NCBI GenBank assembly: GCA_949840775.1
Contig: CATKXO010000008.1
Coordinates: 27,592 to 91,591, forward strand
Length of the DNA stretch: 64,000 nt
Reading direction: 5' to 3'
DNA from: an uncultured bacterium
GTDB taxonomy: Bacteria; Bacillota; Clostridia; Oscillospirales; Oscillospiraceae
The notes beneath the pieces are model-generated. The model ran no database searches. It worked only from the letters and a program-made list of their open reading frames with translations, and was not told the origin of the DNA. Below, one piece after another: positions 16,486 through 24,286 of the stretch. Each line of letters starts with the position of its first letter. Within the stretch, counting starts at the first letter, position 1. The position numbers were made by a program, and so were the translations under genes.

Positions 16486-16505
16486 GAGGAAACTTCGTAA
16501 TAATT

Positions 16506-16612
16506 GACGGGCGCACACTGTGCGCCCCTACACACCCCGCCTGTAGGGGCGGACATTGTCCGCCCGCAAAAACCAGATGCGACACAGACGGGCGGATGAT
16601 ATCCGCCCCTAC
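16506..16612. repeat. REPIN-like repeats, copy 2 with an extra half copy
   Basis: A single arm GCGCACACTGTGCGCCCCTAC is at about 16511-16531. A full pair follows: left arm from 16543 with GCGGACATTGTCCGC and right arm ending 16612 with GCGGATGATATCCGC. Both lie in the predicted 5' leader of dusB. Confidence 0.8.
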
Positions 16613-16644
16613 AGGCGATTTTTAACCGGGCGAGGAGAAACCCT

Positions 16645-17616
16645 ATGGTCACCATCGGAGGAATTACAATCGAGACGCCCCTGGCCCTGGGCCCCATGGC
16701 CGGGGTGACGGACCTGGCCTTCCGCACCATCTGCCGGGAGCAGGGGGCGGGGCTGACCTGCACCGAGATGGTCAGTGCCAAGGCCCTGTGTTACCAGGAC
16801 AGGAAGTCCATTCCCCTGCTCCAGATGGGGGAGAACGAGACCCCCGCCGCCGCCCAGATCTTCGGCAGCGACCCGGTGTGCATGGAGGAGGGGGCCGCCA
16901 TTGCGCATGAGGTGTCCGGGGCGGACATCATCGACATCAACATGGGCTGTCCCGTCCCCAAGGTGGCCAATTCCGGGGACGGCTCCGGGCTGATGAGAAA
17001 CCCGGACCTGGCCGTTAAGGTTGCGGAGGCGGTCATCCGGGGGGCCAGGTGTCCTGTGACGGTAAAATTCCGCCTGGGCTGGGACAAGGGGTCCATCAAC
17101 TGTGTGGAGTTTGCCAGAGCCATGGAGGAGGCCGGGGTGGCGGCGGTGGCCGTCCACGGGCGGACTAAAGTACAGATGTACTCCGGCACCGCCAACTGGG
17201 ACTGGATTCGGGAGGTCAAAAAGGCGGTGAAGATACCCGTCATCGCCAACGGGGACGTGTTCAAGGGAACCGACGCCCCCCGCATTCTCAAATACACCGG
17301 GGCGGATATGGCCATGATTGGCCGAGGGGTGTTCGGCAACCCCTGGATTTTCACCCAGTGCAAAGCGGCACTCAACGGGGAGCCCATCCCGGAGCTGCCC
17401 CCGCTGGCGGAGCGGTGCGACACCGCCGTCCGTCAGTTCGAGATGGCCGCGAAAAACAAGGGGGAGAAGATCGCCTGCCTGGAGGCCAGAAAGCAGTACG
17501 CTTGGTATCTCAAGGGCGTCCCCCATGCGGGGTATTACAAGGAGCAGATCGTCCGCATCACCACCCTGGAGGACGTGTACCGGGTGACGGCGGGGATCAA
17601 ACGGGATTTGTGTTAG
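16645..17616 (+). CDS. dusB: tRNA-dihydrouridine synthase B
   Basis: 323 residues, an FMN-dependent TIM barrel that reduces uridine in the tRNA D-loop. Family landmarks are ALGPMAGVTDLAFR at the N-terminus, the catalytic cysteine in NMGCPVPK (about residue 103), VHGRTKVQMYSG, IANGDVF and MIGRGVFGNPWIF. The start ATG 16645 has GAGGAG upstream. Followed 17 bases later by an ECF sigma gene and probably co-transcribed with it. Confidence 0.95.
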   Translation: MVTIGGITIETPLALGPMAGVTDLAFRTICREQGAGLTCTEMVSAKALCYQDRKSIPLLQMGENETPAAAQIFGSDPVCMEEGAAIAHEVSGADIIDINMGCPVPKVANSGDGSGLMRNPDLAVKVAEAVIRGARCPVTVKFRLGWDKGSINCVEFARAMEEAGVAAVAVHGRTKVQMYSGTANWDWIREVKKAVKIPVIANGDVFKGTDAPRILKYTGADMAMIGRGVFGNPWIFTQCKAALNGEPIPELPPLAERCDTAVRQFEMAAKNKGEKIACLEARKQYAWYLKGVPHAGYYKEQIVRITTLEDVYRVTAGIKRDLC

Positions 17617-17633
17617 AAAAGGGGTGAAACGCC

Positions 17634-18263
17634 GTGACCGACCGGGAGCTGGTGGAGAAAGCGAAAACCGGCGACCAGGGGGCCTTTGAGCAGCTGGTGC
17701 TGGACAATCAGAATAAGGTATACGCCCTGGCCCTGCGCATGGTGAACGACCGGGAGGAGGCGGCGGACCTGGCCCAGGAGGCCTTTGTCAAAGCCTGGCA
17801 GGGGATGAAATCCTTCCAGGGGGAGAGCAGCTTTGCCACCTGGATTTACCGGCTCACCGCCAACCTGTGCATCGACTGGCTGCGCAGGCAGAAGCGGCGG
17901 GAAGGGGTGGAGCCTGCCGTCTCCCTGGACGATGAGAGCAGCGGCTGGGCGGAGCCCGCCGACCGGGACAGCGACCCCCAGCTGGTGCTGGAGAAGTCGG
18001 AGCGGGGCAGGGCGCTGGCCCGGGGGCTGGACCGGCTCCCGGAGTGGCAGCGGCAGGCCCTGGTGCTCCGGGAGCTGTCCGGCCTGAGCTACCAGGAGAT
18101 CGGCCAGGCCCTGGACATCGACCTGGGGACGGTGAAGTCCCGCATCGCCCGGGCCCGGCTGTCCCTACGAAAAATTTTAATGGAGGACGGGAACTTTTTT
18201 GGATATGAGCCGTCTAAACCATCGAAGGATCAAACAGGAGGGGGTGAGGCCCATGGACTGTGA
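17634..18263 (+). CDS. ECF RNA polymerase sigma factor (SigW/RpoE type)
   Basis: 209 residues. Region 2 (about 22-88) contains DREEAADLAQEAFVKAWQ and SFATWIYRLTANLCIDWLRRQ; region 4 (about 135-190) contains RLPEWQRQALVLRELSGLSYQEIGQALDI-type helix-turn-helix sequence. The start is GTG 17634 with AAAGGGGTG upstream. It overlaps the downstream anti-sigma gene by 11 bases, a standard sigma/anti-sigma arrangement. Confidence 0.93.
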   Translation: MTDRELVEKAKTGDQGAFEQLVLDNQNKVYALALRMVNDREEAADLAQEAFVKAWQGMKSFQGESSFATWIYRLTANLCIDWLRRQKRREGVEPAVSLDDESSGWAEPADRDSDPQLVLEKSERGRALARGLDRLPEWQRQALVLRELSGLSYQEIGQALDIDLGTVKSRIARARLSLRKILMEDGNFFGYEPSKPSKDQTGGGEAHGL

Positions 18264-19062
18264 CAAATATTTGGAGCTGCTCTCCGCCCGGCTGGACGGA
18301 GCCCTGACCGAGGGGGAGGAGCGGGCGCTGGAGGCACATCTGTCCGCCTGCCCGGACTGCCGGGCAGCGGGAGCGCAGCTGGCTGCGCTCCAAGGGGCTT
18401 TCCCTGAGCTGGAGGACATTGAGGCCCCCGAGGGCTTTGCCCGGGGCGTGATGGACCGCGTTCGGGAGCTGGAGACGGAGAAGAAAGTGGTCCCCCTGTT
18501 CAGGCGTCCCCAGTTCCGGGCCCTGGCCGGGCTGGCCGCCTGTCTTGTGCTGGCCGTCGGGCTGTACGGCGCGTCGGTGCGCCAGGATCAGGAAAATATG
18601 ATGCTGACAACCAGAAGCTTCAGCCAGGACGTTGTGGAGGATTTTTCAGATGTCTCCTCCCTGGAGGCTCTGCCTGGGGACGGGGCCGGTCCCAGGGTGA
18701 ACGCCGCCCTGGCCGGTCCGGAGGACGCCCCCCAGATCGCCGCCTACGCCGCGCCGCCGGCGGATACGTCCGCCGGGACGGCGGGGATGGAGAAGGCCGC
18801 GCCCAACTGCTACGGCGCGGACAGCCTGACCGGCGATTGGGACTATGCAGAGGTCGTCCTGACCCTGGATCGGATGCCCGAGGGGGGCTGGGAGCTGATT
18901 CCCCCGGAGACCCCCGTTTCGCCGGTTGGCCTGACGGTCTCGGGGGAGCTGATGGAGCAGATCGAACAGATGGCCCTTGAGCAGGGGATCGGTGTGTCCA
19001 GAGTTGTTGGGCCGGAGGCCAACGACCACTGTTTGATTGTTATTTTGGACGAGGAAACATAA
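18253..19062 (+). CDS. Membrane anti-sigma factor with zinc-finger (zf-HC2) domain
   Basis: 269 residues. The cytoplasmic N-terminus has the zinc motif H29-x3-C33-x2-C36 (HLSACPDC) of ZAS anti-sigma factors. One membrane helix lies near 93-113 (LAGLAACLVLAVGLYGA). The extracytoplasmic part (about 150 residues) has no recognised domain. The ATG at 18253 is chosen because it follows GGAGGGGGTGAGG and starts at the conserved MDCDKYLELLSARLDG; an upstream start would add unrelated sequence. It should hold the sigma factor inactive until an envelope signal arrives. Confidence 0.9.
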   Translation: MDCDKYLELLSARLDGALTEGEERALEAHLSACPDCRAAGAQLAALQGAFPELEDIEAPEGFARGVMDRVRELETEKKVVPLFRRPQFRALAGLAACLVLAVGLYGASVRQDQENMMLTTRSFSQDVVEDFSDVSSLEALPGDGAGPRVNAALAGPEDAPQIAAYAAPPADTSAGTAGMEKAAPNCYGADSLTGDWDYAEVVLTLDRMPEGGWELIPPETPVSPVGLTVSGELMEQIEQMALEQGIGVSRVVGPEANDHCLIVILDEET

Positions 19063-19069
19063 ATGGAAT

Positions 19070-19152
19070 GTAGGGGCCGCCGCCCTCGGCGGCTCACTTT
19101 TTTCATTGGCTGTATCAGTCATTTGCGGGCCGCCCAGGGGGGCGGCCCCTAC
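19070..19152. repeat. REPIN-like paired palindrome, copy 3 (GCCGCC variant)
   Basis: Left arm GTAGGGGCCGCCGCCCTCGG and right arm GCCCAGGGGGGCGGCCCCTAC face each other directly after the anti-sigma stop codon. Same end motif GTAGGGG...CCCCTAC as the other copies but a different inner stem. Confidence 0.7.
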
Positions 19153-19187
19153 TTTTTTCCTGAAACCAAAATCCCTCAAAAAAACAG

Positions 19188-19216
19188 TTGTCATAGAGCA
19201 AGATTTAGTGTATAAT
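19188..19216 (+). promoter_or_regulatory. Promoter of the EF-G-like gene
   Basis: TTGTCA (19188-19193) and a perfect TATAAT (19211-19216) with a 17-base spacer, about 70 bases before the start codon at 19290. Confidence 0.8.
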
Positions 19217-19289
19217 GACAAACAGCGTGTAACGCCCATGACCGGAATTTGTCCGGGGCGATACCAAACGATAAGGAGTGGAACCAATT

Positions 19290-21362
19290 ATGAGCTATTC
19301 TGTACAAAACATCCGCAACGTGGCCCTGATCGGGCATGGCGGCAGCGGCAAGACCGCCCTGGCCGAGAGCCTGCTGTACATGACCAAGGCCATCGACCGC
19401 ATGGGCAGGGCCACCGACGGCAACACCGTGTGCGACTACGACCCCGAGGAGGTCAAGCGCCAGATTTCCATCTCCCTGGCCGTGGCCCCCATCGAGTTCA
19501 AGGGCTGCAAGATCAACGTGCTGGACACCCCGGGCGGCTTTGACTTCTCCGGCGAGGTGATGGAGGCCCTCCGGGCCGCCGACGCCGCCATTATCGTCTG
19601 CTCCGCCAAGGACGGCATTTCCGTGGGCCTGGAGAAGGCCTGGAAGTACTGCGAGGAGCGGAACATGCCCCGCTTCATCTATATCTCCAAGACCGACGAG
19701 GACAACTCCGATTACAATGCCACCTTTGAGGCCCTGCGGGAGAAGTACGGCAACAAGATCGCCCCCCTGGTGGTCCCCATCTGGGACGACAACAAGAAGG
19801 TCACCGGCATCATCGACGTGCTGAACAAGCGGGCCTATGAGATGCAGAAGCTCCAGCGGGTGGAGATTCAGCTGCCCGAGAGCAAGGCCGGCGTTATCGA
19901 CGAGTTCAACGACGCCCTGAAGGAGTCGGTGGCCGAGACCAGCGAGGAGTTCATGGAGAAGTTCTTCGGCGGTGAGGATTTTACTTACGCCGAGATGATC
20001 CAGGGCCTGCGCCAGGGGGTGCGGGAGCTGTCTCTCTTCCCTGTGCTGTGTGGCTCCGCCGTCAGCTGCATGGGCTCCCTGATGCTGATGGACTACATCG
20101 TGGAGCTGCTGCCCACCCCCATGGAGGGCAACTACCACAAGGCCACCCTTCAGGACGGCGGGACCGAGGAGTTCGTGGTCTCCCCCGGCGGCGTGCCCAC
20201 CGCCTTCGTGTTCAAGACCGTCTCTGACCAGTACGGCAAGTACTCCTTTATTAAGGTCATGTCGGGCCACATCACCTCCGACCTCACCCTGGTCAACTCC
20301 CGCACCGGTGCCACGGAGAAGCTGGGCCGGCTGTACGTGATGAAGGGCAAGAAGGCCGAGGAGGTCAAGGACCTGGGCTGCGGCGACATCGGCGCCATCG
20401 GCAAAATGGACAAGGTGAAGACCGGCGACACCCTGTGCGACAGCCGCAAGGTGGTGGCCCTGAAGCAGATCCCCTTTGCCGAGCCCTGCTACTCCGTGGC
20501 CATCGCCCCCAAGACCCGGGGCCAGGAGGACAAGGTGGCCCAGGGCCTGAACCGCCTCAACGAGGAGGACCCCTCCTTCACCTTGGTGAACAACGGCGAG
20601 ACCCACCAGATGGTGCTCACCGGCGCCGGCGACATCCAGGTGGACGTGCTGGTGGCCAAGCTGAAAAGCCGCTTCAACGTGGAGGCCGTCCTCAGCGAGA
20701 CCCGGGTGCCCTACCGGGAGAAGATTCGCAAGACCGTCCAGAAGCAGGGGCGGCATAAGAAGCAGACCGGCGGCTCCGGTCAGTTCGGTGACGTGTGGAT
20801 TCGCTTTGAGCCCAACCTGGAGGAGGAGCAGATGGTCTTCGCCGAGGAGGTCTTCGGCGGCTCGGTGCCCAAGAACTTCTTCCCCGCGGTGGAGAAGGGT
20901 CTGCGTGAAGCCTGCGTCCACGGCCCCCTGGCCGGCTACCCCGTGGTCAACCTGAAAGCCGTCCTCTACGACGGAAGCTATCACCCGGTGGACTCCTCTG
21001 AAATTGCCTTCAAGACTGCCGCCCAGCTGGCCTATAAGGCGGCCATGCCCGAGGCCAACCCTGTGCTGCTGGAGCCCGTGGGCGAGCTGAAAGTCACTGT
21101 GCCCGACAGCTACATGGGCGATGTCATTGGTGACCTGAACAAGCGCCGGGGCCGCGTGATGGGCATGAACCCCACCGGCGACGGCGACCAGATCATCGAG
21201 GCCGAGGTGCCCATGGCCGAGATGACCTCTTACGCCATCGACCTGCGGGCCATGACCCAGAGCCGTGGGTCCTACACCTTCCACTTCGTTCGCTACGAGG
21301 ACTGCCCCCCCGCCGCCCAGGAGAAGGCCATCGCCGCCGCCAAGGCTATGGCCGAGGAATAA
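19290..21362 (+). CDS. EF-G-2-like translational GTPase
   Basis: 690 residues with the full five-domain elongation factor G layout. The P-loop is GHGGSGKT (canonical EF-G has GHIDAGKT), the switch II motif is DTPGGFDF in which the catalytic histidine of DTPGH is a glycine, and the NKxD position reads ISKTDED. These changes match the EF-G-2/FusA2 group, not canonical EF-G, so it is probably an auxiliary factor rather than the essential translocase. Domain IV-V sequence is intact to the C-terminus. Start ATG 19290 has AAGGAG eleven bases up; a GTG at 19278 is in frame but overlaps that site. Monocistronic, ending in the terminator at 21374. Confidence 0.88.
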   Translation: MSYSVQNIRNVALIGHGGSGKTALAESLLYMTKAIDRMGRATDGNTVCDYDPEEVKRQISISLAVAPIEFKGCKINVLDTPGGFDFSGEVMEALRAADAAIIVCSAKDGISVGLEKAWKYCEERNMPRFIYISKTDEDNSDYNATFEALREKYGNKIAPLVVPIWDDNKKVTGIIDVLNKRAYEMQKLQRVEIQLPESKAGVIDEFNDALKESVAETSEEFMEKFFGGEDFTYAEMIQGLRQGVRELSLFPVLCGSAVSCMGSLMLMDYIVELLPTPMEGNYHKATLQDGGTEEFVVSPGGVPTAFVFKTVSDQYGKYSFIKVMSGHITSDLTLVNSRTGATEKLGRLYVMKGKKAEEVKDLGCGDIGAIGKMDKVKTGDTLCDSRKVVALKQIPFAEPCYSVAIAPKTRGQEDKVAQGLNRLNEEDPSFTLVNNGETHQMVLTGAGDIQVDVLVAKLKSRFNVEAVLSETRVPYREKIRKTVQKQGRHKKQTGGSGQFGDVWIRFEPNLEEEQMVFAEEVFGGSVPKNFFPAVEKGLREACVHGPLAGYPVVNLKAVLYDGSYHPVDSSEIAFKTAAQLAYKAAMPEANPVLLEPVGELKVTVPDSYMGDVIGDLNKRRGRVMGMNPTGDGDQIIEAEVPMAEMTSYAIDLRAMTQSRGSYTFHFVRYEDCPPAAQEKAIAAAKAMAEE

Positions 21363-21373
21363 ACCGCATAAAA

Positions 21374-21405
21374 AAATCCGCTCCAAATGGAGCGGATTTT
21401 TTATC
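21374..21405. terminator. Bidirectional terminator
   Basis: Stem AAATCCGCTCC / GGAGCGGATTT (21375-21402) with A's on the left and T's on the right. It serves the EF-G-like gene on the plus strand and the small gene at 21401-21655 on the minus strand. Confidence 0.9.
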
Positions 21406-21655
21406 CAAAATTGTGCCGGTTCCCGCAGTCGAGGCCAATCAGCTCCAATTCATGAACAATGGCCTCAATTTGATGGAAGCAGTCCTTGTCGTTCAGGGAT
21501 TCATCCCTGAGGATTTCCTGAATTTTAACCAGAGCGTGGTACGCTGCGGCCTCCACAATCTCATTGGCGCTGAAGCTGAGGCCGGGAAAGGTTACCTCAA
21601 TTTTGGCGGGGCGGTTTTGCAGCATGTGGGTCAGAATCTCCGTGTACTGGTCCAT
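21401..21655 (-). CDS. Small hypothetical protein (84 aa)
   Basis: 84 residues, mostly helical and acidic, ending CGNRHNFG; no family recognised. The start ATG 21655 has GAGGTG nine bases upstream; a longer form from 21715 would read through the direct repeats at 21686-21718 and is less likely. It is divergent from the XRE gene at 21772. A TACAAT box on the minus strand (21675-21680) is its likely -10 element. Confidence 0.6.
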   Translation of the reverse strand: MDQYTEILTHMLQNRPAKIEVTFPGLSFSANEIVEAAAYHALVKIQEILRDESLNDKDCFHQIEAIVHELELIGLDCGNRHNFG

Positions 21656-21685
21656 ATTTTTCACCTCGCTAACTATTGTAACTTT

Positions 21686-21718
21686 AATTTCCACTATGTT
21701 AAGGTGAATTTCCACTAT
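21686..21718. promoter_or_regulatory. Two direct repeats, candidate XRE operator
   Basis: AATTTCCACTAT occurs at 21686-21697 and again at 21707-21718, exactly 21 bases apart, two helical turns. The sites lie between the divergent genes 21401-21655 and 21772-21999, where the XRE protein would act. Confidence 0.5.
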
Positions 21719-21771
21719 TTTATTTTGTTATTTCATCTCCAAGACCATCATATAATAAATATGGTGATTGG

Positions 21772-21999
21772 ATGGATAAACTTCAAATTGAAAAATATGA
21801 GGCGTTTGGCTTAAATGTGTACTATTACCGCCGAAAACGCAAATTGACACAAGAACAGTTGGCAGAAATGGTTGCAATCGAGCCAAACCATATGAGCAAC
21901 ATTGAGTTGGCAAAAGCTGGTGCGTCTCTGGACGTGGTATTTCGTCTCGCGGATGCGCTGGAGGTGCCTGTCCACAAGCTGTTTGAGTTCCGGGACTGA
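21772..21999 (+). CDS. XRE-family helix-turn-helix regulator
   Basis: 75 residues, essentially one Cro/C1-type DNA-binding domain (YRRKRKLTQEQLAEMVAIEPNHMSNIE and LADALEVPVHKLF). The codon usage is richer in A and T than the neighbouring housekeeping genes. A TATAAT box is at 21751-21756. Likely regulates itself and the divergent small gene through the direct repeats at 21686-21718. Confidence 0.85.
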   Translation: MDKLQIEKYEAFGLNVYYYRRKRKLTQEQLAEMVAIEPNHMSNIELAKAGASLDVVFRLADALEVPVHKLFEFRD

Positions 22000-22186
22000 A
22001 AAGTGCGGACTTGATTTCAATCATGGGTGTACAATTTTGTGCAACTTTTCTTTTGTTCGCTGGTGACAGTGGGGAATAATTTTATGGCGGTATACGGACT
22101 TCGGGTCTTGCAAATTGGGGATATTGATGATATAATTTGTGCTGTAGAGAAATAGTAGTGTATTATGATTGAAAGGGGGCGGAATC

Positions 22187-22372
22187 ATGACTGGAGAAAA
22201 AGGTAGTAGTATGAGAAAGTTGAATTTTGACAAACTGTCCTTTTCCGGCGATACGATTTCAACACGAGAGGCATTGCGCGACGTGACCCCTGTTGATTGG
22301 CCGCAGTCTGTTTATGACGGGGCGGTAAAAGTGGTTGTGGATCACCTTCACGAAAAGGAAAAAGAGACATAG
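22187..22372 (+). CDS. Probable antitoxin of a PemK-like pair (61 aa)
   Basis: 61 residues with no recognised domain. The start ATG 22187 has AAAGGGGGCGG upstream; an upstream in-frame TTG would sit inside that site. It ends 13 bases before the toxin-like gene and its stop codon overlaps the toxin's AGGAGA ribosome site. Small size, place directly in front of a PemK-like gene and low GC suggest an antitoxin. The C-terminal half (VYDGAVKVVVDHLHEKEKET) is acidic and helical, as antitoxin toxin-binding tails often are. Confidence 0.6.
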   Translation: MTGEKGSSMRKLNFDKLSFSGDTISTREALRDVTPVDWPQSVYDGAVKVVVDHLHEKEKET

Positions 22373-22385
22373 GAGACGGTTGGGG

Positions 22386-22820
22386 ATGTGCAAAAGAGGA
22401 GACATTATTCTTGTCCGGAATTATCAGGATGGAGACAGACAGCTTGGGCAGCACTCTTTTGTTGTCTTGGATGATGAGGGCGGCAGTGTTCGGGGTGTAG
22501 CCTATGACTTGATTGCGCTTGTCATGTCTTCTTTTAAGACAGAGGAACAGCGTGAGAAAAAGTTGAGGTATGCAGGTAATTTTGAGATTTCCGCAACGGA
22601 TGAACAGATGACGATTGCCGCGCATGGGAGAGACGGCTACATAAAAGCGGAACAATTTTACTATTTTCAGAAAGAGAATTTAGATTATGTGCAGATTGGC
22701 TCTTTGACTATAGACGCGTGGGATGCCTTGCTTGATTTTATTGAAACCTTTGCTGGGAAGGGCATTCAGATCAAGCAAATTACAGACAATTTATCTCAAG
22801 ACGGAGGCCCGGACGTTTAA
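22386..22820 (+). CDS. PemK/MazF-like toxin family protein
   Basis: 144 residues. The N-terminus CKRGDIILVRN followed by QHSFVVLDDE and later GYIKAEQFYYF resembles the larger Firmicute branch of PemK/MazF-like proteins (SH3-like barrel RNases). Classical MazF is about 115 residues; this form has a longer C-terminus. Start ATG 22386 with AGGAGA at its ribosome site. The stop codon lies inside a terminator hairpin. Low GC against its surroundings suggests acquisition. Activity as an RNase is inferred from family, and catalytic residues are not certain by eye. Confidence 0.65.
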   Translation: MCKRGDIILVRNYQDGDRQLGQHSFVVLDDEGGSVRGVAYDLIALVMSSFKTEEQREKKLRYAGNFEISATDEQMTIAAHGRDGYIKAEQFYYFQKENLDYVQIGSLTIDAWDALLDFIETFAGKGIQIKQITDNLSQDGGPDV

Positions 22821-22834
22821 CGTCCGGGCTTTTT
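22807..22834 (+). terminator. Terminator overlapping the toxin stop codon
   Basis: Stem GCCCGGACGT / ACGTCCGGGC around the loop TTA, followed by TTTTTCC. The toxin stop codon TAA is in the loop. Confidence 0.88.
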
Positions 22835-22920
22835 CCATAAATTCCTTCTGATATCTTTACCCAGGTGGCAGTTTGTGGTATACTAGCTCTAATTGAGTAT
22901 CAGAACGAGGAGGCTATACT

Positions 22921-23463
22921 ATGGATTTGAGCGAAAAAATGGTGAGCAGTCAGACGCTTTTCGAGGGCAAGATTATCAAGGTGACTCTGGACCAGGCCAG
23001 GCTGCCCGACGGCACCCTGGCAGCCCGTGAGGTGGTCTACCACCCCGGCGGGGTGGCGGTGCTGGCCCTGGACGAGGACAAGACGGTCTATCTGGTGAAG
23101 CAGTACCGCTATCCCATCCAGCAGCTGCTGCTGGAGCTGCCCGCAGGCAAGCTGGACCACGGCGACGGGGAGGACCGCCTGCTGGGGGCCCAGCGGGAGC
23201 TGAGCGAGGAGACCGGCCTGGAGGCGGCGGAGTGGACCTATTTGGGATACACCCTGGCCTCCCCCGGCTTCTGCGACGAGGCGCTGCACATGTATCTGGC
23301 CCGTGGGCTCACCCGGAAGGGGCAGCACCTGGACGAGGACGAGTTTTTGGACGTAGTCACCATGCCCTTCGACGAGCTGGTGCGGCAGGTGATGGACGGC
23401 ACCATCACCGACGGCAAGACCGTGTCCACAACGCTGAAGGTAAAGGTTTTATTGGGACTGTAA
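22921..23463 (+). CDS. NUDIX hydrolase, ADP-ribose pyrophosphatase type
   Basis: 180 residues. The NUDIX box core RELSEETGL is at about residues 93-101, preceded by ELPAGKLD, the ADPRase-type signature; KQYRYPIQQLLLELP is also characteristic. It hydrolyses ADP-ribose or a related nucleoside diphosphate sugar to AMP and a phosphate. The spacing between the first glycine and the glutamate of the box is two residues longer than the textbook form. Start ATG 22921 has GAGGAGG upstream. Ends 13 bases before walR and probably heads that transcript. Confidence 0.9.
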   Translation: MDLSEKMVSSQTLFEGKIIKVTLDQARLPDGTLAAREVVYHPGGVAVLALDEDKTVYLVKQYRYPIQQLLLELPAGKLDHGDGEDRLLGAQRELSEETGLEAAEWTYLGYTLASPGFCDEALHMYLARGLTRKGQHLDEDEFLDVVTMPFDELVRQVMDGTITDGKTVSTTLKVKVLLGL

Positions 23464-23476
23464 AGGAGGCCGTTCA

Positions 23477-24184
23477 ATGGGAAAAACCGTTTTGATCGTA
23501 GAGGATGAGCAGAGCATTGTGGACATTTTGTCCTTTAATTTGACTAAGGAGGGCTACGACACCCTGGAGGCCCTGGACGGCCCCACGGGCTTGCAGCTGG
23601 CCCTGGAGCAGAACCCGGATTTGGTGCTGCTGGACCTGATGCTCCCCGGCATGAGCGGCTTTGACGTGTGCCAAAAGCTCCGCCAGGCAGGGTCGCTGGT
23701 GCCCATCGTGATGCTCACTGCCCGGGAGGAGGAGGACGACAAGGTCCGGGGGCTGGAACTGGGGGCCGACGACTACATCACCAAGCCCTTTAAGAACCGG
23801 GAGCTGATGGCCCGGGTGAAGGCCAACATCCGCCGGGTGGGCATGGCCCCCGCCGCTGTCCCCGCTCCCCAGCCGGAGGCCGGCGCCCCTCTGGGGGAGC
23901 GGGTCCAGGTGGACGAGGAGCGTGCCACCATCTTCAAGGACGGCGCCCCTCTGGACCTGACCCAGCGGGAGTACGACCTGATCCGCTTTTTGGCCGCCCG
24001 GCCGGGAAAAATCTTCTCTCGGGAGGCCCTGATGGAGCACGTGTGGAATTACGAGGGCTATGTGGGCGATGTCCGGGCAGTGGACGTGGCCATCCGCCGC
24101 CTGCGGGAGAAGATCGAGGACGACCCCGCCAACCCCGCATTTATCAAGACCAAGCGGGGGATGGGGTACTACTTCGGGGAGTGA
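23477..24184 (+). CDS. walR: Response regulator WalR/PhoB type
   Basis: 235 residues. Receiver domain with phosphorylated aspartate in LVLLDLMLPGMSGFD (about residue 54) and the lysine in ITKPFKN; C-terminal winged helix (LDLTQREYDLIRFLAARPGKIFSREALMEHVW ... VDVAIRRLREKIEDDP). Followed by a kinase and YycH and YycI homologues, which identifies it as the WalR (YycF) cell-wall regulator rather than PhoB. It controls peptidoglycan hydrolases in Firmicutes and is usually essential. Confidence 0.88.
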   Translation: MGKTVLIVEDEQSIVDILSFNLTKEGYDTLEALDGPTGLQLALEQNPDLVLLDLMLPGMSGFDVCQKLRQAGSLVPIVMLTAREEEDDKVRGLELGADDYITKPFKNRELMARVKANIRRVGMAPAAVPAPQPEAGAPLGERVQVDEERATIFKDGAPLDLTQREYDLIRFLAARPGKIFSREALMEHVWNYEGYVGDVRAVDVAIRRLREKIEDDPANPAFIKTKRGMGYYFGE

Positions 24185-24189
24185 GCTTT

Positions 24190-24254
24190 GTGGGGCCCGC
24201 CGCCCTCGGCGGGCCATATTTCCGGGGTGACCCGGCCAGGGGGCCGGGTCCCAC
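24190..24254. repeat. REPIN-like degenerate copy between walR and walK
   Basis: A stem GGCCCGCCGCCCTCGGCGGGCC is followed by GACCCGGCCAGGGGGCCGGGTC; the outer ends GTGGGG and CCCCAC-like (CCCAC) are diverged from the usual GTAGGGG and CCCCTAC. It fills most of the walR-walK gap inside an operon. Confidence 0.5.
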
Positions 24255-24286
24255 AGCTATCAATCAGATGAGAGGAGGTCCCGCCT

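Noticed and set aside
22840-22890. A -10 TATACT box before the NUDIX gene
   Set aside because: The matching -35 position (TTACCC) is weak, so it was not listed as a promoter.
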